From contig JBKDZN010000271.1 in NCBI GenBank assembly GCA_047971245.1, positions 1-5,740 of the forward strand: 5,740 nucleotides of DNA, given 5' to 3'. The first letter of the stretch is position 1; each line of letters opens with the position of its first letter. The notes beneath the pieces are model-generated. The model had not been told where the DNA came from. It searched no databases and was given only the letters and a program-made list of their open reading frames with translations. Positions 1 through 5,643 of the stretch are shown one piece after another. This DNA comes from CADEDH01 sp047971245 (GTDB lineage Bacteria > Actinomycetota > Acidimicrobiia > Acidimicrobiales > SZUA-35). A program made the translations under genes and the position numbers.

Positions 1-2
1 GG

Positions 3-3000
3 GCGGCCGCCGTCGGAACCGCGCGCAACCTCCCCGTCGAGGGGGAGGGGTGGGGGCGGATGGTGGTGGTGGGCGGTCCCGGGGCGGCCGAACTGGCCGC
101 CCCGGTCGGTCTCGATCCCCTCACCCTCGGCCGCGATCTGCGGTGCGGGCTCGTCCTGCCCGACCCGTCCCTCGGGCGGGTCGTGGCCACCGTCGCCCAG
201 ATCCCGGACCGGTCCGAGGTGGCCATGATCACCCCGGCCGCCTCCTCCGAGCTCACCGTGGACGGTGAGCCGGTGGCCGGGCCCCGGGAGCTCGGCCCGG
301 GGGCCGTGCTGCAGGCCGGCGAGACGAGTCTCCGTTACGAGCCGCCCGGGGCCGGCCCGCCGGCGGCTCCGCCGGAGGCCGGCGACACCATCACCCCCGG
401 TCCGAGGTACATCCCGCCCCCGGCGCCGGTGGTGTTCGACCCGGTCGGTGTCCTGCCCGCTCCGCCCGCTCCGCCCCGGCTCCGGCTGGCCGCCGCAGCC
501 GCCCCCCTGCTGATGGGGGCGATCATGGCCGTCACCGTCTCGCCCCGGTTCCTCTTCCTGGTGCTGGTGTCACCACTGGTCCTGGTGCTGAGCCATGTGG
601 AGGGCCGCTGGCAGGCCCGGCGGCGCTACCGGGCCGATCTTACCCAGGCCGAGGCGGCCCTGGCCGAGCGGTGGGAGCGGGTGTCCGAGGCCCGCAGTGA
701 GGAACGGGCCCAGCGCCACCTGGTCACCCCCGATCTCGCCCGCATCGCCGATTGGGCCACGGCCCGGTCCCCCGAGCTCTGGTCACGGACCCGTACCGAT
801 CCGTCGTTCGGTCTGGTGCGGGTCGGTACGGGCGAGGTGCCCTCCGTGGTCACGGTGCGCCCGGAGACCCGGGGCGACCCGGCGATGCGGGCCGTCGTCG
901 ACGCCCGCATCGGCCGCACCCGCTGCCTGGCTGCCGTCCCGGTGACGGTCGACCTGGCCGGTGGAGGGGTGGTGGCGCTCGTCGGTCGTCGCCCCGACAC
1001 CGACCCGGTGCTCGCCGGGCTGCTGCTCCAGCTCGCGGTACTCCACCGGCCGACCGATCTCGCCCTGGTCGCCGCGCCCGCACCGGCCTCCGACCTGGCC
1101 CGCTGGGTCGGCTGGTTGCCCCACCTCCGGTCCCCCGATCACCCGTTCGGCGGCCGCTCCCTGGCCCTGACCCCGGCCGCGGCGACGGCGGTGCTGCGTC
1201 CCGTCGCCGCCGTGGCCGCCGCGGCCACCGTCACCGGGCGGCCGGCCGCCCCGGCCGGGCCGCACCTGGTCGTCGTGGTCGACGCCGACGCCGGGGCCGA
1301 CCACGGGGTGGTGGCCCGGATCACCGAGGCCGTCCCGGCCGGGGTCACCATCGTGTGGCAGGCCACCGAAGAACGGACGGTGCCCCGGGGTACCCGGGTG
1401 CTGGTCCGGTGCCGGCCCCCGTCCCCGGCCGGCGGCAGCACCATCGTCGAGGTCCGTCCCCACGCGGTCACCGGGGAACCGGCCCCGGTCGCGGCCCCTC
1501 GCCCGTTCCGGCCGGATCGGGTCTCCGCCCCGGCCGCCGACCGGCTCGCCCGGCGACTGGCGCCCCTGCACGACCCGGCGGGAACCGGCCCGGCCGGCCG
1601 GCCGCCCGACACGGTCGCCCTCCTCGACATCCTGACCCCCGTCGCCCCGGTCGCTGACCCATCGGGTCCCGGAGCCCGTCGCCATAGACCCCCCGTCCCG
1701 GCCGCCCCGACCGTCGACGAGGTCCTGGCCCGATGGTCGGCGGCACCGGTCGGCCGGGTGCCGGTACCCCTCGGCGTGGGCCCCGACGGGCCCCTCTCGG
1801 TCGACCTGGTCACCGACGGTCCCCATCTCCTCATCGGGGGGACAACCGGGTCCGGCAAGAGCGAACTGCTCGCCTCGATGGTGGCCGGTTTGGTGACCGC
1901 CACCCACCCCGATCAGGTGAACGTGCTGTTCATCGACTTCAAGGGTGGGGCCCTGGCCGATCAGTTCGCCGGTGTACCCCATGTGGCCGGCTCCGTCTCC
2001 GACCTCGACGCATTGGAGGCGAACCGGGCCCTGCGGGCCCTGCGGGCCGAGCTGGAGCGTCGCATGACCGTCCTGAAGGGCCGGGCCCGGGACCGGGCCG
2101 ATCTCCTGGCCCGTCACCCTGACGCGGCCTTCCCCGCCCTGGTCATCGTCATCGACGAGTTCGCCACGATCACCCGCCGGCTGCCCGACTTCATGGCCGG
2201 CATGATCGACCTGGCCCAACGGGGCCGGAGCCTCGGGATCCATCTCGTCCTGGCCACCCAACGACCGTCGGTCGCCGTCGATGAGAACGTCCTCGCCAAC
2301 ACCTCGATCCGGGTGGCGTTGCGGACGCTCGACGAGGCCGAGTCCCGGCGGCTCGTCGGCGTCGGCGATGCCGCCGCGATCGAGGCCGACCGTCGGGGGC
2401 GGGCCCTGGTCCGCCTCGGACCGGGTCGCCTCCACCTGATCCAGGCCCCACTCGCGTCGGCCCCGGCCCTTGGCGACGGGGGATCGGGGACGGCGCCGGT
2501 GGCGGTCGGGGACCTCACCACCGGTCTCGTGGTCGGCCCGTGCGCCGTCCCGACCGTTGGGGACCTCGCCGCGGCCGCCGTCGGGGCGGCCGCTACCCAG
2601 CTCGACCAGGTCCGCGCCGCGGTGATCGCCGCGGGTGCCCGCGCCGGTAGCCGGGGGGCCGTTCGGCCGTGGCCGGCCCCTCTGCCGGCCACGATCCCCC
2701 TCGACGCCGTGCTGGCCACCGCCGATCCCGTCGGGGCGGGTCCGTTGCCGATCGGTCTGGCCGATCTGCCCGACGAACAGATCCAGCGGCCGGCCACGAT
2801 CGACCTCGACCGCCACGGCGGCCTGGTGGTGTTGGGTACCGCCGGTTCGGGCCGCTCGGGGGTCCTGTGCACCGTGGCCGACATGGTGCTCCGCACCCGG
2901 CCCCGGGCGGTGCTGGTCGGTTTCGACGGTGGGGCCGGCCCCCTGGATCGGCTGGCCGGCGTCGACCGCTGTGTCGGGGTGGCCCCCATCGACGATCTCG

Positions 3001-4199
3001 AGGCCACCACCCGACAGATCGCCGCCCTCGAACGGGAACTACGCCACCGCCGGTCCGAGCCGGACGGTGATCACCGGCCTGTCGTCGTCCTCGTCGACGA
3101 CCTGGACGGGGTGGCCGCCGCGCTCACCGGGTCCGGGGCGCCGCCGTCGCTCCACCGATGGTACGAAGCCCTCGTCCGGGTGATGGTGGAGGGGCATGGG
3201 GTGGGGGTGGCCGTCGTGGTGAGCGCCCGGCGCCGGGCGTCGCTACCCACCGCCCTGCTCGCCGCGGTGGGCCACCGTCTCGCCCTACGCCAGGCCGAGG
3301 CGTCTGGATGGGCCGAGCTCGGCCTGCCCGGCTCCGCCCTGGCCGGGGTGGAGTTCCCGCCGGGACGGGGATTCCTCGACGGCGTCCTCGTCCAGGTGGC
3401 CAGGGTCGACGCCCCGGATCCGACCCGGCTGGCGCCGCCGGCCACCGTCCCGTTGGTCGCCGAACCGGCCACGCGGGTCGAACCGATACCGGCCCGGCTG
3501 GCCACAGCAGCGCTGCCCGATCTGATCCGGGCCGAACCCGGCCTGGTGCGGGGACGGGTGACGGTCGGGGTGGCCGACATCACCGGCGACCCGGTCACCG
3601 TGGCGATCGGCGCCGACCCGGTGTGGGTGGTGGGTGACCACCGATCCGGGCGATCGACCGCCCTGGCCACCACGGCCGCCGCCCTGGTCTCCGCCGGGCG
3701 ACCGAGCTGGGTGGTCGGCCCGCCCCGGTCGCCCCTCGTCGGCTCGGCCCGGCCCGGTGTCGTCGCCGCCGCCGGCCCCGACGACCTGGCCCTCGTGATC
3801 GAGCGTCTCCTGGCCGGTGTGGGCCCGGTCCCCGCCGCGGTGGCCGGTGTGGGCCCGGTCCTGATCGTCGACGATCTCGACCGTCTCGACGGCCCCGCCG
3901 TCGACCCCCGGGCGGCGGCCCTGATCTCGGCTGGGATCCCGGTGGCGGCGGCCACCACCGCCGGGAGGGTGGGACTCGGTGGTCTCCTCACCCGCCACGT
4001 CCGCCAGGCGCCCACCATCGTCCACCTCCGCCCCCGGTCGAGTCGTCAGGTGCAGGAGACGACGGGGGCCGGGGTGGTGCTCCGACCCACCGGGGAACGG
4101 CCCCCGGGACGGGCGATCGTGGCCGAACCTTCGGGCCGGATCACCGAGGCCCAGCTGATCATGCCGACCGGATCCATGTCATTGATCCGGTCGGCATGA
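3..4199 (+). CDS. FHA-FtsK/SpoIIIE three-ATPase protein, EssC/EccC-like type VII secretion motor (5' partial)
   Basis: Likely a membrane ATPase that drives export of WXG100-type substrates. Numbering is from ATG 60 (1379 residues). A degenerate FHA domain covers about 1-95 (G24-R25 kept). A Pro/Ala-rich linker leads to two hydrophobic helices (about 143-160 and 164-178) and a charged, probably coiled-coil stretch (181-215). A degenerate ATPase-like domain follows (about 235-455; LWSR at 240-243, WLPH at 352-355, VVVVD at 404-408). ATPase 1 has Walker A 593-601 (K600), FIDFKGG 624-630, Walker B D699-E700 and ATQRP 732-736. ATPase 2 (Walker A 926-933, Walker B D1013-D1014) and ATPase 3 (Walker A 1192-1200, Walker B D1271-D1272) have Arg (R932, R1198) in place of the Walker lysine. 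The frame is open upstream of ATG 60 to base 3 with 18 of 19 GC-ending codons, and the FHA begins right at that ATG, so I infer an N-terminal part outside the window. ATG 60 with GGAGGGG at 44-50 remains a possible start. The family call is firm; a role in type VII secretion is inferred from architecture because no partner gene is visible. Confidence 0.9.
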   Translation, partial: AAAVGTARNLPVEGEGWGRMVVVGGPGAAELAAPVGLDPLTLGRDLRCGLVLPDPSLGRVVATVAQIPDRSEVAMITPAASSELTVDGEPVAGPRELGPGAVLQAGETSLRYEPPGAGPPAAPPEAGDTITPGPRYIPPPAPVVFDPVGVLPAPPAPPRLRLAAAAAPLLMGAIMAVTVSPRFLFLVLVSPLVLVLSHVEGRWQARRRYRADLTQAEAALAERWERVSEARSEERAQRHLVTPDLARIADWATARSPELWSRTRTDPSFGLVRVGTGEVPSVVTVRPETRGDPAMRAVVDARIGRTRCLAAVPVTVDLAGGGVVALVGRRPDTDPVLAGLLLQLAVLHRPTDLALVAAPAPASDLARWVGWLPHLRSPDHPFGGRSLALTPAAATAVLRPVAAVAAAATVTGRPAAPAGPHLVVVVDADAGADHGVVARITEAVPAGVTIVWQATEERTVPRGTRVLVRCRPPSPAGGSTIVEVRPHAVTGEPAPVAAPRPFRPDRVSAPAADRLARRLAPLHDPAGTGPAGRPPDTVALLDILTPVAPVADPSGPGARRHRPPVPAAPTVDEVLARWSAAPVGRVPVPLGVGPDGPLSVDLVTDGPHLLIGGTTGSGKSELLASMVAGLVTATHPDQVNVLFIDFKGGALADQFAGVPHVAGSVSDLDALEANRALRALRAELERRMTVLKGRARDRADLLARHPDAAFPALVIVIDEFATITRRLPDFMAGMIDLAQRGRSLGIHLVLATQRPSVAVDENVLANTSIRVALRTLDEAESRRLVGVGDAAAIEADRRGRALVRLGPGRLHLIQAPLASAPALGDGGSGTAPVAVGDLTTGLVVGPCAVPTVGDLAAAAVGAAATQLDQVRAAVIAAGARAGSRGAVRPWPAPLPATIPLDAVLATADPVGAGPLPIGLADLPDEQIQRPATIDLDRHGGLVVLGTAGSGRSGVLCTVADMVLRTRPRAVLVGFDGGAGPLDRLAGVDRCVGVAPIDDLEATTRQIAALERELRHRRSEPDGDHRPVVVLVDDLDGVAAALTGSGAPPSLHRWYEALVRVMVEGHGVGVAVVVSARRRASLPTALLAAVGHRLALRQAEASGWAELGLPGSALAGVEFPPGRGFLDGVLVQVARVDAPDPTRLAPPATVPLVAEPATRVEPIPARLATAALPDLIRAEPGLVRGRVTVGVADITGDPVTVAIGADPVWVVGDHRSGRSTALATTAAALVSAGRPSWVVGPPRSPLVGSARPGVVAAAGPDDLALVIERLLAGVGPVPAAVAGVGPVLIVDDLDRLDGPAVDPRAAALISAGIPVAAATTAGRVGLGGLLTRHVRQAPTIVHLRPRSSRQVQETTGAGVVLRPTGERPPGRAIVAEPSGRITEAQLIMPTGSMSLIRSA
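3811..3861 (+). repeat. In-frame tandem duplication, 30-bp period
   Basis: Bases 3811-3831 and 3841-3861 are identical over 21 bp and lie exactly 30 bp apart. The ten-codon period makes the motor protein read AGVGPV twice (1252-1257 and 1262-1267) immediately before the Walker B strand of ATPase 3. This looks like a slippage duplication that kept the frame. Confidence 0.85.
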
Positions 4200-4201
4200 T
4201 C
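4157..4201. terminator. Perfect 18-bp inverted repeat between convergent genes, probable bidirectional terminator
   Basis: Arms 4157-4174 and 4184-4201 are perfect reverse complements around a 9-nt loop. The element holds the last 14 codons and the TGA (4197-4199) of the motor gene, and lies 66 bp beyond the stop of the opposing synthase gene. No T-run follows on either strand, so it is not a textbook intrinsic terminator. Its place between converging genes and its stability suggest termination or 3'-end protection for both transcripts. The symmetry is seen directly; the function is inferred. It could also be a copy of a dispersed repeat or a protein-binding site. Confidence 0.6.
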
Positions 4202-4213
4202 CGCCGCCACTTT

Positions 4214-4227
4214 CACCGTCGACGGTG
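4214..4227. repeat. 14-nt palindrome in the convergent gap
   Basis: CACCGTCGACGGTG is a perfect palindrome in the 68-bp gap between the two convergent stops. As RNA it could form only a 5-bp stem with a TCGA loop. A second weak hairpin sits beside it (CGTCGG at 4234-4239 pairing with CCGACG at 4249-4254). For the leftward synthase transcript these come before the 18-bp hairpin and may add to termination. There is no T-run, and chance is a real alternative in such GC-rich DNA. Confidence 0.3.
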
Positions 4228-4267
4228 CTCGGCCGTCGGGGCCGACCGCCGACGACCGATGCGAGCG

Positions 4268-5266
4268 TCAGGCCGCTTCGGTGGCGGCCACCTGATCGAG
4301 CAGGTGTTGTGCGGTGTCGGCCAGGGCGTGCGCGGCCCGGTTGGTCGACACATCGAGGATCACCGTCCGGGCCTGATCGACGAACCCGGAGGCCACGTCG
4401 AGGGCACGATCGATCCCCGGGCTCTCCCGGACGAGTTCGATGGCGGCACCGCGATCGGTTTCCTGGAGCCCGTGGTCACCGAGGAGAGCCGCGAGCTTCG
4501 GTCCGTTGGCCGACTGGAGGGCGTAGATCACCGGCAGCGAATAGACCCCCTCGATCATGTCCTTGCCGGCCGGTTTGCCGAGCTGCTGATCGGAGGCGAC
4601 CACATCGAGAATGTCGTCGATCACCTGGAAGGCCATGCCGTACCACCGGCCGAACTCGGTGAGCTGGTCGATGACGGCCGGTTCGCGCCGGCTGACGATT
4701 CCCCCGATCCGGGTGGCCGACGCGAACAGGCTGGCCGTCTTCCCGGCGATCGACGGGACGTACTGCTCCTCGGTGCGGGTGACGTCGTACAGGGTCTGCA
4801 GCTCGGCCACCTGGCCCTGGCACAGATCGCCGATGGTGCGGGCCAACAGGCCCGCCACCTCCACACCCAGCGAGGCCGCGATCTCCGACGCCTTGGCCAG
4901 CAGGTAGTCGCCGGCGAGGATGGCCCGGAGATTGCCCCAACGGGCGTTGACACTGACCACCTGGCGGCGGAGCTGGGCCTCGTCCATCACGTCGTCGTGG
5001 TAGAGCGAGCCCACCTGAACCAGTTCGACGGCCACCCCGCCGCGCACCACATCGTCGTCCACCGGGATCCCATCGGCCGTGCCCGTCGCCGCCGCGGCCA
5101 TGGTGAACAGGGGTCGTTGCCGCTTGCCGCCCGCCCGAATCAGATGGGAGGCGATCTCGGACAGATACGGATCGTCGGCGATCGCTACCTGGTCCAGCAG
5201 ACAGGCCTCGACGCGCGCCGCGTCGTCGATGGCCGTCGGCAACAGGGACAACGGGGTCGGATCCAC
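4268..5266 (-). CDS. Polyprenyl diphosphate synthase, trans-type (GrcC/HepT-like, probably long chain)
   Basis: This enzyme adds isopentenyl diphosphate head-to-tail to an allylic diphosphate, in actinobacteria most often for the menaquinone side chain. The protein has 332 residues, normal for the family. Motifs appear in order: GGKRQRP 46-52; first aspartate-rich motif DDVMD 91-95 with RR at 100-101; GDYLLA 119-124; GQ 151-152; GKTASLF 175-181; second aspartate-rich motif DDILD 217-221; and GKPAGKD 230-236. All Mg-diphosphate and substrate-binding elements are present. G86 and S87, five and four residues before the first motif, are small, which in this family favours long products over C15-C20; exact length cannot be read from sequence. 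The GTG start is the first start codon after an in-frame TAG (5276-5278) and has a -10-like hexamer six bases upstream. The gene converges on the motor gene and shares no function with it. A geranylgeranyl diphosphate synthase is the main alternative. Confidence 0.93.
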   Translation of the reverse strand: MDPTPLSLLPTAIDDAARVEACLLDQVAIADDPYLSEIASHLIRAGGKRQRPLFTMAAAATGTADGIPVDDDVVRGGVAVELVQVGSLYHDDVMDEAQLRRQVVSVNARWGNLRAILAGDYLLAKASEIAASLGVEVAGLLARTIGDLCQGQVAELQTLYDVTRTEEQYVPSIAGKTASLFASATRIGGIVSRREPAVIDQLTEFGRWYGMAFQVIDDILDVVASDQQLGKPAGKDMIEGVYSLPVIYALQSANGPKLAALLGDHGLQETDRGAAIELVRESPGIDRALDVASGFVDQARTVILDVSTNRAAHALADTAQHLLDQVAATEAA

Positions 5267-5272
5267 GGCCCC

Positions 5273-5278
5273 ACGCTA
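5273..5278 (-). promoter_or_regulatory. Putative -10 element for a leaderless synthase mRNA
   Basis: On the minus strand TAGCGT matches the actinobacterial TANNNT -10 pattern and ends six bases before the GTG at 5266. Transcription would then start at or very near the first base of the start codon. No useful Shine-Dalgarno sequence precedes the GTG, which fits a leaderless mRNA. I see no good -35 (around 5296-5301). The TAG of this hexamer is also the in-frame stop that limits the gene upstream. Confidence 0.4.
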
Positions 5279-5298
5279 GGCCACGGACGGACAGATCG

Positions 5299-5316
5299 AC
5301 CCACCCGACAGTGGGT
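5299..5316. promoter_or_regulatory. Inverted repeat upstream of the synthase, possible operator
   Basis: ACCCAC (5299-5304) and GTGGGT (5311-5316) are perfect reverse complements separated by 6 nt. The dyad starts 33 bp upstream of the synthase GTG and overlaps the expected -35 region of its proposed promoter, where a regulator could act. Six-base arms can arise by chance in such GC-rich DNA, and no known regulator consensus is recognised. Confidence 0.25.
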
Positions 5317-5439
5317 TCCTTGGCGTCGCCGCCCACCCACCGACCCCCACCCGTGTCTCCGGACTTGACGGTGTCGTCCCGGGGCCGGGCCCGGATCAGC
5401 GGGGACGGCTCCGATGCCGCCCGACGAGCCGGAACCGTC

Positions 5440-5445
5440 TACCGT
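5440..5445 (+). promoter_or_regulatory. Putative -10 element before the 23-codon ORF
   Basis: TACCGT fits the TANNNT -10 pattern and ends six bases before the ATG at 5452, the same spacing as seen on the other strand for the synthase. This would give a leaderless transcript starting at the ATG. No recognisable -35 lies 16-18 bp upstream, so the support is spacing and hexamer only. Confidence 0.3.
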
Positions 5446-5451
5446 TGAGGC

Positions 5452-5523
5452 ATGCACCCGCAGGCCCGGCACCCCATCGCCGCCGTTGCGGCCCCCCGGC
5501 GGCTCCGGCTGGAGGATTCCTAG
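5452..5523 (+). CDS. Possible 23-residue leaderless small ORF upstream of clpC
   Basis: The ORF runs from ATG 5452 to TAG 5521-5523. The peptide begins MHPQARHPIAAV and ends RRLRLEDS; it is basic in its second half and matches no family I recognise. There is no convincing Shine-Dalgarno sequence (only GAGG directly before the ATG), but a TANNNT hexamer lies six bases upstream. Most third positions are G or C, which means little in this background. It ends 120 bp before clpC on the same strand, so it could be a leader peptide, an independent small protein, or chance. Length and composition alone cannot prove it is translated. Confidence 0.25.
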   Translation: MHPQARHPIAAVAAPRRLRLEDS

Positions 5524-5555
5524 CTCACCATTCGCATTCCCCCGGTCTCCCGTCC

Positions 5556-5579
5556 GATCTGGCCCAAAGGCATCAGATC
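5556..5579. promoter_or_regulatory. Dyad GATCTG-N12-CAGATC upstream of clpC, candidate operator
   Basis: The two 6-base arms (5556-5561 and 5574-5579) are perfect reverse complements with centres 18 bp apart, nearly two helical turns. The right arm overlaps the expected -35 region (about 5574-5580) for the proposed clpC -10 at 5598. Actinobacterial clp genes are often controlled by ClgR or HspR, but this dyad matches neither the TTCGC/GCGAA core of ClgR sites nor the CTTGAGT/ACTCAAG pattern of HspR sites. Function is inferred from position only. Confidence 0.3.
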
Positions 5580-5597
5580 AAGCCAGGTCGGTACAGG

Positions 5598-5603
5598 TAG
5601 GCT
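5598..5603 (+). promoter_or_regulatory. Putative clpC -10 element
   Basis: TAGGCT fits the TANNNT -10 pattern and lies 40 bp before the clpC ATG. A start about seven bases downstream (near 5610) would give a leader of roughly 34 nt carrying the ribosome binding site. No good -35 hexamer is visible at 5574-5581, where the dyad lies instead, so the promoter may need an activator. Confidence 0.35.
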
Positions 5604-5631
5604 GGAAATCACCCCACGCACCACCCGAAAC

Positions 5632-5639
5632 GGGGAGGA
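5632..5639 (+). promoter_or_regulatory. Strong ribosome binding site of clpC
   Basis: GGGGAGGA contains the full GGAGG core (5634-5638) five bases before ATG 5644. It is the best Shine-Dalgarno sequence in the window, and it fixes the clpC start. It contrasts with the SD-less start of the synthase gene. Confidence 0.8.
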
Positions 5640-5643
5640 CTGT

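Larger units (their letters stand above)
5267..5643. other. Intergenic region between divergent synthase and clpC genes
   Basis: This 377-bp stretch has no large gene. Next to the synthase are its proposed promoter and a short dyad. The middle (about 5317-5430) is GC-rich with no convincing signal: a TTGACG at 5365-5370 lacks a matching -10 at normal spacing, and a 6-bp inverted repeat (CGGCTC 5406-5411 with GAGCCG 5426-5431) is weak. The right part holds a possible 23-codon ORF, then a stretch with a second dyad, the proposed clpC -10 and the clpC ribosome binding site. No tRNA, rRNA or riboswitch was recognised. Confidence 0.7.

Noticed and set aside
752..1657. A 301-codon plus-strand ORF in another frame of the motor gene.
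   Set aside because: It has an Arg/Gly/Pro-dominated composition, lacks motifs and overlaps a well-supported domain, so it is a frame shadow.
2029..2052. Short repeats of CGGGCCCTG.
   Set aside because: They encode an Ala-Leu-Arg helix (RALRALRAEL) conserved in this ATPase family; codon bias explains the DNA repeat.
783..2816. A 677-codon minus-strand ORF inside the motor gene.
   Set aside because: The product is a Gly/Arg/Asp-rich sequence with no domain, typical of antisense frames in GC-rich genes, and the plus strand carries clear FtsK motifs here.
4196..5368. A 390-codon plus-strand ORF whose ATG overlaps the motor gene stop (ATGA), as if translationally coupled.
   Set aside because: It lies antisense to the polyprenyl synthase, whose motifs are all intact. 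Its product is rich in Arg, Gly, Asp and His with no recognisable domain. The ATGA is part of the inverted repeat. Long antisense ORFs are expected at this GC content.
5365..5370. TTGACG resembling a -35 element.
   Set aside because: No TANNNT hexamer lies 16-19 bp downstream; the region is GC-rich with no -10 candidate.
5531..5535. TTCGC, one half of a ClgR-type site, upstream of clpC.
   Set aside because: No GCGAA partner at suitable spacing; a five-base match is not significant.
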